Of a stretch of DNA of 64,000 nucleotides, positions 45,674 through 53,494 are shown one piece after another. The stretch's first letter is position 1. The number at the start of each line of letters is the position of its first letter. The notes under the pieces were generated by a model that searched no databases, was not told where the DNA came from, and saw nothing but the letters and a program-made list of their open reading frames with translations. Source of the DNA: Synechococcales cyanobacterium C42_A2020_086 (GTDB lineage Bacteria > Cyanobacteriota > Cyanobacteriia > Elainellales > Elainellaceae); assembly GCA_015272325.1 (NCBI GenBank), contig JACYLU010000017.1, positions 1 to 64,000 on the forward strand, given 5' to 3'. The translations under genes and the position numbers were made by a program.

Positions 45674-46654
45674 TCACACGGCTTGACCCTCGAACTGACG
45701 TTTGGCATAGGAGAGATTGGCGTGCCGCTTGCGGAATCCTACCGACTCATACAGCGTTTGGGCATTATTGGGATTTTCGGTATCAACGCCTAGCAGAGCC
45801 GTGTCCATGCCGGCCGCCTGAAGCCGCTGTAGCCCGGTCAGCAGCATTGCCCGCGCCAGCCCTTGCCGCCGAAAGCCCCGCCGCGTCCCGAGGGTAGAAA
45901 TCCAGCCGTCCTGACGGTTGAGGTGCTGGTTCTCTTCGGCATCAATATGGGCAACGCAGAAGGCAGCAAAGGTACCATCGGGCGCGACCGCTACTAAATC
46001 TAGCTCCGGACAATATTTGGGTGTTGTGAGCCAATAACGGTGTTCCTCGACGGTATAGGGACGGAAATTCCAGTGATCAATAAAGGTCTGGTTACACATT
46101 TCCACCCAAGCGGCTGCATGCTCGACGCCGCCGAGGGGCACCACCCGAAAGCCTTGCGGTAACTGCGGTTCAGGAATCGGCTCTGCCAATGACCGCTCCA
46201 TTTTCAGAAAACAGCGCTCGTAGACGAAGCCGTGCCGTTCATACAGAGCAATGCGATCGGTTTGGTCATCGCGACAGCCCACCGCTAATCTGGGTGGCAA
46301 ACCGGTCTGCGCCGCAACCTGCAGCACTCGCGTCTCTGCCCAAGTCAGAATATTGGTTTCTAACCCCTGATGGCGGGCGTCAGGTCGCACTCGAAACCAG
46401 CACAATCCGTCTGCTGTGTCGGTGAATTCAACGGGTATCCACAGCTCGGCGTAGGCGATTAACTCACCGGCTGCATCTTCCCAGAGCCGCACATTTTGTG
46501 TTGGGTCGAAGCCGGGTTCGGCGAACCCTGTTTGCAGGTCAATTACCGAGTAGTAGCTATCTTCTCGATCGACGGCTTCGCAGGCATTCAAAAAATCGGC
46601 AATGCGAGGCAGGTCTACCTCACTGGCATAGGGGCGAACGGTGAGAACGGTCAT
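45674..46654 (-). CDS. Tandem GNAT acetyltransferase
   Basis: 326 residues containing two GNAT domains. The C-terminal one has an acetyl-CoA loop (LGTRRGFRRQGLARAMLLTGLQRL) followed by ALLGVDTENPNNAQTLYESVGF; the N-terminal one has RPDARHQGLETNILTWAE and a second VGCRDDQTDRIALYERHGFVYE. The pattern resembles mycothiol-synthase-like or other tandem-GNAT enzymes. Acceptor unknown. AAGGAGATCCAGCTCT precedes ATG 46654. Confidence 0.85.
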   Translation of the reverse strand: MTVLTVRPYASEVDLPRIADFLNACEAVDREDSYYSVIDLQTGFAEPGFDPTQNVRLWEDAAGELIAYAELWIPVEFTDTADGLCWFRVRPDARHQGLETNILTWAETRVLQVAAQTGLPPRLAVGCRDDQTDRIALYERHGFVYERCFLKMERSLAEPIPEPQLPQGFRVVPLGGVEHAAAWVEMCNQTFIDHWNFRPYTVEEHRYWLTTPKYCPELDLVAVAPDGTFAAFCVAHIDAEENQHLNRQDGWISTLGTRRGFRRQGLARAMLLTGLQRLQAAGMDTALLGVDTENPNNAQTLYESVGFRKRHANLSYAKRQFEGQAV

Positions 46655-46727
46655 AGAGCTGGATCTCCTTAATGTTCTATTTCTTTCTATTTTTTTCTAT
46701 TGTTTTCTCGGGGCAGTACAGCTTTAA

Positions 46728-46943
46728 TTACCAGAACAGACGCCGCTCTAGGGAATAACGGCTGTGCAAATGAGCCGCCTTTTCAGTCCAGGCTTGGGCA
46801 TGCAAACGAAGATGAGGGGAACCAGATTCTGAACCTGAATTGGACGCTGGGTTTAGCGTTGGATTGGAAGACTCTTGAGAAGAGCTACGAAACGGACCAA
46901 ACGATTTAGAAAGTGGAATGTAGACCAAGATAAAGCTCAACAT
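46728..46943 (-). CDS. Small hypothetical protein
   Basis: 71 residues: a hydrophobic start (MLSFILVYIPLSKSFGPF), a Ser/Asn/Gly-rich middle and an amphipathic basic end (WTEKAAHLHSRYSLERRLFW). The segment composition looks biological, but there is no clear ribosome binding site and no family I recognise. Next to the tandem GNAT gene on the same strand. Confidence 0.35.
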   Translation of the reverse strand: MLSFILVYIPLSKSFGPFRSSSQESSNPTLNPASNSGSESGSPHLRLHAQAWTEKAAHLHSRYSLERRLFW

Positions 46944-47508
46944 GATGGAAGAACTAGGTGAATGATGGAAATAGCTTGAAAAACAGTGAGTAAATCATCA
47001 ACAGCAGATTGGGAATTTTGGTCAAATATTAACCAGATCAAGAGATCTGTAGCCAAGAAGAATTACAGTTGAAAGTAATTGCAGTTGGTAACAATCAGAA
47101 AAAATATCAGAGAATGCTGTCAGAAGAAAATAGGATCGAAGTAGCAAATCTGAAGAAATGGCTAACGAAAATCTCGATGCAAGGATCTAGAGCAAAAACA
47201 TGAAGCAGAATTAAATAGAACTACCCACAACTGCTAGAGCATTACGGAATGAGCAACATATGATTCTGCTGTTAATTTCTTCTGCTGTTAATTCTGCGAT
47301 GTTGAACGGACGGCTCAGAGTGCGTTCTACTGCCCAGAGGTGGATTGCCCAGAGGATGGATCAAGTACATCAAGTACACCAGAACAGGCTGGGAAGTCAT
47401 ACTACAATTATACTACAAGTGGTTGCAAGTGATTCCGGATGTCCCCGCAGCTAATTGTTCAGTCATTGGGCGGTATCCCGACGGGCTATTTTGTTGGCTA
47501 TTTCTTGT
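46944..47508. other. Intergenic AT-rich region
   Basis: About 565 bases, AT-rich up to 47260. TTCTGCTGTTAATT is repeated with a 16-base period (47264-47277, 47280-47293). The right part (47330-47470) is more balanced but not coding. No feature recognised. Confidence 0.35.
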
Positions 47509-47883
47509 CTATCTCTTCATCGAGGTGGGTAGCTGTGCCTCTTGCCAAAGCTGCAACAGCATTTGCTCGATTGCCGGATGCAACATCGCCACAAACACCC
47601 CTTCCTCGTTGCCCCCCGATGCCAGCCAAACACCACTGAGGACCACTTCCACATCGGCATCATCAACCGGAGATAGGGTCACATCGGTAGTGTGAGCCAG
47701 CCGCGCTAAGCGAGATCGGGTAATTAACGCGGCAGGAATGAGCAACGACGCCGTGCTAGGTTCCACAACAAGCCGCTGACCCATACGCAAGGTTAATACC
47801 ATGCGCAGCGCCAGCCAGTCCTCCATTGGTTCCGGTAGTTGCTCTAAATACAAGCCGCTCTCAAGGTAAGTAATTTTCAGCAT
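47509..47883 (-). CDS. alr0857-family cyanobacterial protein
   Basis: 124-residue conserved cyanobacterial protein of unknown function. It follows the alr0857-family pattern: MLKITYLESGLYLEQL, EDWLALRMVLTLRMGQRLVVEPSTASLLIPA, then DVEVVLSGVWLAS and EGVFVAMLHPAIEQMLLQLWQEAQ. No membrane segment or catalytic motif. ATG 47883 fits the family start; the longer frame upstream does not. It faces a terminator-like pair of hairpins at 48008-48060. Confidence 0.75.
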   Translation of the reverse strand: MLKITYLESGLYLEQLPEPMEDWLALRMVLTLRMGQRLVVEPSTASLLIPAALITRSRLARLAHTTDVTLSPVDDADVEVVLSGVWLASGGNEEGVFVAMLHPAIEQMLLQLWQEAQLPTSMKR

Positions 47884-48007
47884 GACCGAGAGACTCCATT
47901 GTCTTGTCACTATTGGGTGAAGTACGGAGCGCGTGCCTGAGTTCCGGTTCCAATAGATAGACAGAGGTCGGATCAACCCATATTCAGCCAAGGCATTCAG
48001 CCAAGGA

Positions 48008-48036
48008 CCCCCACTTCTATTGGACAGAAGCGGGGG
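48008..48036. repeat. GC-rich hairpin
   Basis: CCCCC-A-CTTCT (48008-48018) pairs with AGAAG-C-GGGGG (48026-48036) around a seven-base loop, with one A/C mismatch. It resembles end hairpins left by IS200/IS605-family elements, but no transposase remains. Confidence 0.45.
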
Positions 48037-48060
48037 CTAAAAAACCAGGCAATTGGTTTT
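48037..48060 (-). terminator. Rho-independent terminator, minus strand
   Basis: Read on the minus strand: AAAACCA, six-base loop, TGGTTTT, then a T-run (GGTTTTTTAGC). It would end a minus-strand transcript coming from about 48062-48400, where only very short frames are seen. Confidence 0.5.
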
Positions 48061-48135
48061 GCTAGTCCTCTCTCGGTACAGTCGCGCATGTGTACCTCCC
48101 GCTTCTTCGCTGCCGGATTCGCTGAATTTGTTGCG

Positions 48136-48377
48136 TTAGCTGCTGTCCCACAAACCCATCGAAGGACAGCCCGCCCCGGCATAGCACTCCATCAGTTGCT
48201 GCCAGTTCTGACAGTCCTGCCGGCCGCTCGCCCAAGCCGCCGTCTGGCCCCTGTAGGAGTGGATCAGGCAAGCCATAATCCCGCCCGTTCAGCATCGCCA
48301 CGGGTCCGAGGTTGCTTGGGCAACTCGGGGTCATCAGCGATGAACGTTGGGCAGATAGAAATCGAATCATGGCTCAC
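48136..48377 (-). other. Two overlapping short frames, possible broken gene
   Basis: Frame one from GTG 48377 reads MSHDSISICPTFIADDPELP and on to GLWLA, stop at 48264. Frame two starts ATG 48276 (overlapping by 13 bases) and reads MACLIHSYRGQTAAWASGRQ, DCQNWQQLMECYAGAGCPSM, GLWDSS, stop 48136. Both have coding-like composition and the pair is followed by a terminator on the same strand. They may be one frameshifted gene of about 80 residues or two coupled small proteins. Family unknown. Confidence 0.3.
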
Positions 48378-48416
48378 CTCACGAGAGGTAGAATTTTCAT
48401 CTCACAGTTATCATAC

Positions 48417-48426
48417 TACACTTGTA
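48417..48426. promoter_or_regulatory. TACAnnTGTA operator-like site
   Basis: TACACTTGTA matches the core of BlaI/MecI/CopY-family operators. It overlaps a second inverted repeat, ACACTT (48418-48423) and AAGTGT (48433-48438). It sits between the divergent short frames (minus) and the RHH gene (plus). Confidence 0.4.
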
Positions 48427-48517
48427 ATACAGAAGTGTCTAGACTTTCTGGGCAGGATTGCCTCTTGCTTTCTGCCCAAGCGTGATTGGAACCGTGATTA
48501 GAAATGGAGGAATTGTG

Positions 48518-48853
48518 ATGTACACGATGAATCGCACCGCTACAACCGACATGGAGGTCACCAGCATTCGCCTAGAGCGCGAGCTGAAGGAAAAGCTGAA
48601 GGAGTTGGCCGGCAACCAAGGCTATCAGGCATTGATTCGCGATGTGCTGTGGAACTATGTGCGTCAGAAATCGGGAGATTATCCGCTGCAATCCCAAGAT
48701 GAGATTCGAGCTAGCGTACAGGCGGTAGCAAACCGTGAAGAACGCTGCGCCCTGACGGGTACCGTGATTCGCCCCCACGAACCCATGTTATTAGGCTGGA
48801 CCAGCACCGGCGAGATGGTGCCCCTCAGTATCGGCAGCCTTAGGGAAAATTAG
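48518..48853 (+). CDS. Cyanobacterial ribbon-helix-helix-type regulator-like protein
   Basis: 111 residues. Residues 12-50 (MEVTSIRLERELKEKLKELAGNQGYQALIRDVLWNYVRQKSG) fit a CopG/Arc-type ribbon-helix-helix DNA-binding motif; the C-terminal part carries RCALTGTVIRPHEPMLLGWT, conserved in cyanobacterial homologues. Probably a DNA-binding regulator; target unknown. ATG 48518 follows GGAGGAATTGTG. A TACAnnTGTA site lies about 100 bases upstream. Confidence 0.7.
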   Translation: MYTMNRTATTDMEVTSIRLERELKEKLKELAGNQGYQALIRDVLWNYVRQKSGDYPLQSQDEIRASVQAVANREERCALTGTVIRPHEPMLLGWTSTGEMVPLSIGSLREN

Positions 48854-49017
48854 CAGCTGCGACTCGCCCGGAGCTTTACATCTAAACTGTGACTACACCC
48901 CGACAGAGACGGTTGTTTAAGACGCGGCTTTAGCCTTGTTGCGCTCTTCGCTATGCTAATAGCTGAACTGTGATAGCTGAAATGCATCGTGGATTGTGGG
49001 TGAATAGGAGTAAAGCC

Positions 49018-50019
49018 GTGAAAGCCGTTCTGATGACCGCCGTGGGCAGTGCAGAGGTGCTTCAGGTTCAGGAGGTGCCGGTACCAACGCTGCAATCAGA
49101 GACCGATCTGCTAATTCGGCTCAAGGCAGCAGGCATTAACCCAATTGATACAAAGCTCCGCCAGCGCGGTACATTTTACCCTGACCAGATGCCTGCGATT
49201 CTGGGGTGCGACGGAGCCGGCGTGGTGGCAGCGATTGGGTCGGCGGTGCAGCAGTTCCGGGTGGGCGATGAAGTTTATTTTTGTTACGGTGGTTTGGGCA
49301 GTCATCCCGGCACCTATGCCGAATATGTCGTTGTCGATGAGCGCTACGTTGCTCCTAAGCCCAAACACCTCAGTTTTGCGGAAGCGGCCGCCGCGCCACT
49401 GGTGCTAATTACTGCCTGGGAAGCCCTCTACGATCGGGGGCGATTGGAGGCGGGGCGTAAGGTGTTGATTCAAGCCGGTGCGGGTGGGGTTGGCCATGTA
49501 GCAATCCAGCTTGCTAAGTTGACGGGGGCTACGGTCTGCACGACGGTCAGTTCCCCGGAAAAAGCTGAGTTTGTGCGCCAGCTCGGTGCCGATCACGTGA
49601 TTCTCTATCGCCAAACAGACGTGGTGCAGAGCGTAATGGAGTGGACCGGCGGCGAAGGCGTCGATCTGGCGTTCGATACGGTAGGTGGAGCGACCCTATC
49701 TCAGTGCATCGCGGCAACGGCCATCTACGGCGATGTGGTCACGCTGCTGGCGGCAGATCCCCAAACAGACTGGAAAACCGCCCGCGATCGCAACCTGCGG
49801 ATCAGCTTCGAGCTGATGCTAACGCCGATGCTGCAACAGCGAATCAGCGCCCTGCAGGACCAAGCCAAAATCTTGCAACAGTGTGCCCGCTTGATGGATC
49901 AAGGGCAGCTCAAGATTCAGCTCACCCAGACCTTTCCTCTAGAGCAGGCGGCAGCAGCCCATCGGTTGCTAGAGCAGGGGTCGATGCAGGGCAAGCTCGT
50001 GTTGACCCTCGAACCCTAA
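49018..50019 (+). CDS. MDR-family quinone/enone reductase (alcohol dehydrogenase type)
   Basis: 333 residues, cytosolic NADPH-dependent oxidoreductase of the zeta-crystallin/quinone oxidoreductase branch, without zinc ligands. Motifs: KAAGINPIDTKLRQRGTFY, AILGCDGAGVVAAIGS, VLIQAGAGGVGHVAIQLAKLTGATV (cofactor-binding Rossmann loop), and HRLLEQGSMQGKLVLTL at the end. GTG 49018 follows AGGAGTAAAGCC, a strong site; the longer upstream frame is not needed. Substrate probably quinones or alpha,beta-unsaturated carbonyls. Confidence 0.87.
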   Translation: MKAVLMTAVGSAEVLQVQEVPVPTLQSETDLLIRLKAAGINPIDTKLRQRGTFYPDQMPAILGCDGAGVVAAIGSAVQQFRVGDEVYFCYGGLGSHPGTYAEYVVVDERYVAPKPKHLSFAEAAAAPLVLITAWEALYDRGRLEAGRKVLIQAGAGGVGHVAIQLAKLTGATVCTTVSSPEKAEFVRQLGADHVILYRQTDVVQSVMEWTGGEGVDLAFDTVGGATLSQCIAATAIYGDVVTLLAADPQTDWKTARDRNLRISFELMLTPMLQQRISALQDQAKILQQCARLMDQGQLKIQLTQTFPLEQAAAAHRLLEQGSMQGKLVLTLEP

Positions 50020-50537
50020 ACCATCCTAAACTGGGATTTTGAACCTGGGATGGTCGTTTGAATCAAGTTTGAATCAAGAGGTTATCCCTCAGCGACGGCA
50101 CGCGATAAGAGCCAACGAACAGCCAGTAGACAGCTCTGCAATTTCTAAGTTAAAGTTGTAGTGAGTTTGTTTTAGCGCTGCAAACCGTTTCCTAGCAACT
50201 CAGCCACTTGCCCAGGTGGTGCCAATGCTAGCTAGACTGGCTACTCCGGGACCCCGTAGATCTGCGGTTTCGTGGAGGAATGGGGGCAGCAAAAGCACCC
50301 GTTGTTTGTCTGACGCGAGACGACTATGAGGCAACCTAACTGATGCCGCGTTGTGAGCTACTTTCCTGTCGGCAAGAGGTTTTTGGCTTCAGGATTATGC
50401 TTCTCGCATGGCTACAATCCAATACCGCCTTTTCATAAGGTGGTTAAAAAAGCAACACCTAATGCGAAATGAACTCGTTAAGATAGACTACATAGGTTCA
50501 ATTTGTGAATTCATTCAAACCAACGAGGGTGGCAGCT
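50020..50537. other. Intergenic region upstream of perR
   Basis: About 520 bases. GTTTGAATCAA is exactly duplicated (50056-50066, 50067-50077). The perR promoter should lie near 50400-50500 (AT-rich, GTTAAGATAGACTA near 50476-50490), where PerR itself may bind. I see no coding frame. Confidence 0.35.
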
Positions 50538-50990
50538 ATGCAACCAGATGCTGCTTATAAAAAACCAATCCGCTCCCTAGAAGACGCGCTGGAGCATTGT
50601 CAGTCTTTAGGCATGCGCCTTAGTAAACAGCGTCGCTTTATTCTAGAGCTACTCTGGCAGGACAAAGAGCATCTTTCCGCTCGCGAGATCTATGATCGCC
50701 TCAACCAGCAAGGCAAAGAGATTGGCCACACCTCGGTGTATCAAAACTTGGAGGCTCTCTCGGCTCAGGGCGTGATCGAATGCATTGACCGCGCAGATGG
50801 GCGGCTCTATGGCAACATCAGCGACCCCCACAGTCACGTGAACTGCCTGGACACCAATCAAATCCTGGACGTGCATGTGGAGTTGCCCGAGGAGCTAATT
50901 CGCTACGTGGAGCAGCAAACCGGCGTCAAGATTACGAACTACAGCATTGATTTCTTTGGCTATCGCCAGTCGGAAGCAGCGGCAAGTTAG
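50538..50990 (+). CDS. perR: Fur-family peroxide regulator
   Basis: 150 residues. Winged-helix DNA-binding domain with the recognition helix HTSVYQNLEALSAQGVIE; C-terminal metal region ISDPHSHVNCLDTNQILDVHVELP. The pattern (SLEDALEHCQSLGMRLSKQRRFILELLW... and VNCLDTNQIL) matches the cyanobacterial PerR/FurC branch, which represses peroxide-defence genes and is inactivated by metal-catalysed oxidation. ATG 50538 is taken; GTG 50505 upstream is in frame. A remnant of a GNAT gene and dcd lie downstream. Confidence 0.83.
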   Translation: MQPDAAYKKPIRSLEDALEHCQSLGMRLSKQRRFILELLWQDKEHLSAREIYDRLNQQGKEIGHTSVYQNLEALSAQGVIECIDRADGRLYGNISDPHSHVNCLDTNQILDVHVELPEELIRYVEQQTGVKITNYSIDFFGYRQSEAAAS

Positions 50991-51001
50991 TTTTTTGGCC
51001 A

Positions 51002-51168
51002 AGTGCAAGAACCATAGTTCTGCGCGAGGCAACCCTTAGCGATGTCTCTGCGATAGCTTGGGTCCATGTCGATGCGTGGTGGACACCATCGCGTTGGAGA
51101 TTGGCGGCAAACCGTTGCTTGAGATTGCCTACGGCTGGAGCAATACTGCCTTGCTACGCAGTGAGTGA
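51002..51168 (+). pseudogene. Remnant of a GNAT acetyltransferase gene
   Basis: One frame reads TIVLREATLSDVSAIAWVHV then DAWW, the standard N-terminus of a GNAT enzyme; a second frame picks up DTIALEIGGKPLLEIAYGW then SNTALLRSE and TGA at 51168, the standard C-terminus. The central acetyl-CoA domain is missing, so a deletion joined the two ends with a frameshift. No start codon remains. Confidence 0.6.
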
Positions 51169-51264
51169 GCTGGAGTTAATCAGCTATGGGTGAATTTCGA
51201 TTCTTGATCTAAATTCTCTATCTATAATTTGGGGGTTTCCCATTCACAACAGATGGACAGAACG

Positions 51265-51864
51265 ATGATCAAGAACGATCGCTGGATTATCGAGCAGGCT
51301 CAGCAAGGCATGATTGAACCGTTTGAACCCCATTTAGTGCGAGAGGTGTCGCTGGATGGCAATGGGCTAACGCGCCGAGTAGTGAGCTATGGGCTGTCCT
51401 CCTATGGGTACGATATTCGCCTATCGCCGGCGGAATTTTTAGTGTTTCGCCATGTCCCGGGTACGGTCGTCAATCCCAAGCGGTTTAATCCCCACAATCT
51501 GGAGCCGGTGCAGCTGCAGTCCGATGAAGACGGCGACTATTTTGTGATTCCCGCCCATTCCTATGGCTTGGGTGTTGCCTTGGAGCGGTTGCAGGTGCCG
51601 GAAAATATCACCGTGATCTGCATCGGCAAGAGCACCTACGCCCGCATCGGCTTGATCGCCAACCTGACCCCTGCTGAAGCTGGATGGCGCGGTCATCTGA
51701 CGCTGGAATTTTCTAATTCTTCGAGTGCAGACTGCCGGATTTATGCCAACGAAGGCGTGGTGCAACTTCTGTTCCTAGAAGGAATGCCTTGTGCCGTGAG
51801 CTACGAAACGCGTCGCGGCAAGTATCAAGATCAAACCGAGCGCGTGACCTTGGCGAAGGTGTGA
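51265..51864 (+). CDS. dcd: dCTP deaminase
   Basis: 199-residue cytosolic, homotrimeric enzyme that makes dUTP from dCTP (or dUMP in bifunctional forms). MIKNDRWIIEQAQQGMIEPF start, SYGYDIRLS, ITVICIGKSTYARIGLIANLTPAEAGWRGHLTLEFSNSS (catalytic Glu) and a VTLAKV tail. ATG 51265 is preferred; ATG 51253 is possible. The upstream gene is the GNAT remnant; perR lies beyond. Confidence 0.93.
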   Translation: MIKNDRWIIEQAQQGMIEPFEPHLVREVSLDGNGLTRRVVSYGLSSYGYDIRLSPAEFLVFRHVPGTVVNPKRFNPHNLEPVQLQSDEDGDYFVIPAHSYGLGVALERLQVPENITVICIGKSTYARIGLIANLTPAEAGWRGHLTLEFSNSSSADCRIYANEGVVQLLFLEGMPCAVSYETRRGKYQDQTERVTLAKV

Positions 51865-51964
51865 TTGTGGCACTCCTTCAGGGAATTGCTAGCGGGAACG
51901 TTGGCGCTGCTGGTCTAGCGGATTCGCCCGTCCTGATTCGTCTGTCCCTAAGGATGGGTGGCGA

Positions 51965-52261
51965 TTAATCGGCTGACTCGGCATCCGCTTGCTCCATCTG
52001 CTCGCGTAGCAGGGTTTCTGCTCGCACCGGGTCGTGGTGGATCAGCCGCAGCAAATCCTGGGGGTCCATGTTTAGAGTGCGAGCGTAGAACTTGAGTTCG
52101 CCCAACACGCGGGCTTCGCTCTGCCGCAGATACATGGTTAGGCAATTCAAGGCTTGAATTTTGCGTTCTTGCTTGCGAAAAAACGCTAGCGACGATAGCA
52201 GGGCTGCTTCGTAGGGGGGCAGTGGCGGCAGCTCGAGGGGGTCACCCTGTTGAAAGCGCAT
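51965..52261 (-). CDS. Conserved hypothetical cyanobacterial protein
   Basis: 98 residues, all-helical prediction: ELPPLPPYEAALLSSLAFFRKQERKIQALNCLTMYLRQSEARVLGELKFYARTLNMDPQDLL. Charged, no membrane segment or signal peptide. Family unknown to me. Convergent with dcd; same strand as the M28 peptidase gene 35 bases downstream of that gene's end. Confidence 0.6.
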   Translation of the reverse strand: MRFQQGDPLELPPLPPYEAALLSSLAFFRKQERKIQALNCLTMYLRQSEARVLGELKFYARTLNMDPQDLLRLIHHDPVRAETLLREQMEQADAESAD

Positions 52262-52296
52262 TGAGAAAATTCTTGAAATAGAACTTTCTGATCATC

Positions 52297-53136
52297 CTAC
52301 AGCGAGCGAATGCCGGCAATCAGCCCGTTACACACGCCGGTCAGAAAATTCAGATCCAGCGTCTCGAGGCGATCATGGCTCTGGTGGTAGTGGGGGTTGC
52401 GCAGGTTGGCTGTGTCAGTTACCATCAGCGCCCGGTAGCCCTGATCCCAAAATGGCGCGTGATCGCTCCGGCGTGTGTCGGGCACGATCTGGCCGCGCTG
52501 TCCTGCTGGCAACCACTCGCAGGGCACCTGACCGACGCGCTGCATCTGCCGACTCAGGTGAATTAAATCCGGGAGCGTTTGCCAGTTGCCGATCAAGCCA
52601 ATAAAGTTGCCCCGATTGGGATAGAAATAGCGCAGACCCGGCGGATAGTGCTGGGAACCGGGAGTTGAGTCGCAGTAGCCCAGCATTTCTAGCGACAGCA
52701 TCAGCCGCAGTTTCTGATTTTGCTGCCGCAGCGCAGCCGCATAGGCGCGACTTCCCACCAAGCCAAATTCCTCCAGATCAAAAGCGACAAGGCGCACCGG
52801 ATGACGGGCAGGTGTAGCCGTCAATGTTTGCGCCAACTCCAGCAGCATTGCTACACCCGTGGCATTGTCGTCTGCTCCGGGAGAACCCGGCACCGTATCG
52901 TAATGGGCACCAATCAAAATCGGAGGACGAGCCGAATCGCGACCCGGAAGATTCAAAATCAAATTCTCATAGGAATCGCCGCGAAATTCAAAGCGATGGG
53001 TCTCTACTGTTCCCCAGGACGCTAGCTGCTCTTGGATGTAAGCCTTGACATAGAAATGTCCAGCGCTAGCAAAAAACGGGTCCCGCTCGCGTACGATGTG
53101 CTCTAAATGCTGAAGTAACCGCTCCTGTAAATTCAT
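52297..53136 (-). CDS. M28-family zinc aminopeptidase
   Basis: 279 residues. Two-zinc exopeptidase motifs: GAHYDTVPGSPGADDNATG (His and Asp ligands), FDLEEFGLVGS (catalytic Glu), TRRSDHAPFW (His ligand). No visible signal peptide, so probably cytoplasmic. ATG 53136 is preferred over GTG 53160. Last gene of a run 54847 to 52297 with an M15-type peptidase and a membrane protein; a shared role in cell-wall or protein turnover is inferred only from position. Confidence 0.88.
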   Translation of the reverse strand: MNLQERLLQHLEHIVRERDPFFASAGHFYVKAYIQEQLASWGTVETHRFEFRGDSYENLILNLPGRDSARPPILIGAHYDTVPGSPGADDNATGVAMLLELAQTLTATPARHPVRLVAFDLEEFGLVGSRAYAAALRQQNQKLRLMLSLEMLGYCDSTPGSQHYPPGLRYFYPNRGNFIGLIGNWQTLPDLIHLSRQMQRVGQVPCEWLPAGQRGQIVPDTRRSDHAPFWDQGYRALMVTDTANLRNPHYHQSHDRLETLDLNFLTGVCNGLIAGIRSL

Positions 53137-53160
53137 GATTTCTCGTTGCTTCCGGAGCAC

Positions 53161-53481
53161 TCATCTAGAAAATAGAACCGTCATCAGCAGAAACAGAGCA
53201 ATGGCACCCATAATTATTGCCAACCGCTGCCCCCAGCGCCGAGACACAAAGTCAACCCGCAGCAGCAGCAGCCACAGTCCTGCCTCGAACAGTGCCAGTG
53301 CCAGCAGTCCGAGCTGCAACCGCCCCATGCGCTCTTGCAAGTCCGTCTGAATTCCGATGGGCACCAAAACACTCAACAGCAGCAGCAGCAACCCGGCAAT
53401 GACTGCAATGCTGCCAAAGATTGCCAGGGTGATCACAAACCCAAACACTAGATGAATACCATCCTGCCGCCAGTTAGCCAT
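53161..53481 (-). CDS. Small membrane protein
   Basis: 106 residues with about three membrane helices (LVFGFVITLAIFGSIAVIAGLLLLLLSVLVPIGI; LQLGLLALALFEAGLWLLLL; AIIMGAIALFLLMTVLF). No family recognised. ATG 53481 starts 14 bases after the M15 gene stop, so the two are co-translated. A longer frame from 53604 overlaps the M15 gene and is unlikely. Confidence 0.6.
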   Translation of the reverse strand: MANWRQDGIHLVFGFVITLAIFGSIAVIAGLLLLLLSVLVPIGIQTDLQERMGRLQLGLLALALFEAGLWLLLLRVDFVSRRWGQRLAIIMGAIALFLLMTVLFSR

Positions 53482-53494
53482 GGGCGTCGCTCGC

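Noticed and set aside
48088-48501. Plus-strand 138-codon frame
   Set aside because: Arg/Pro/Ala-rich with no domain and opposite to the better-supported short minus frames; likely a shadow.
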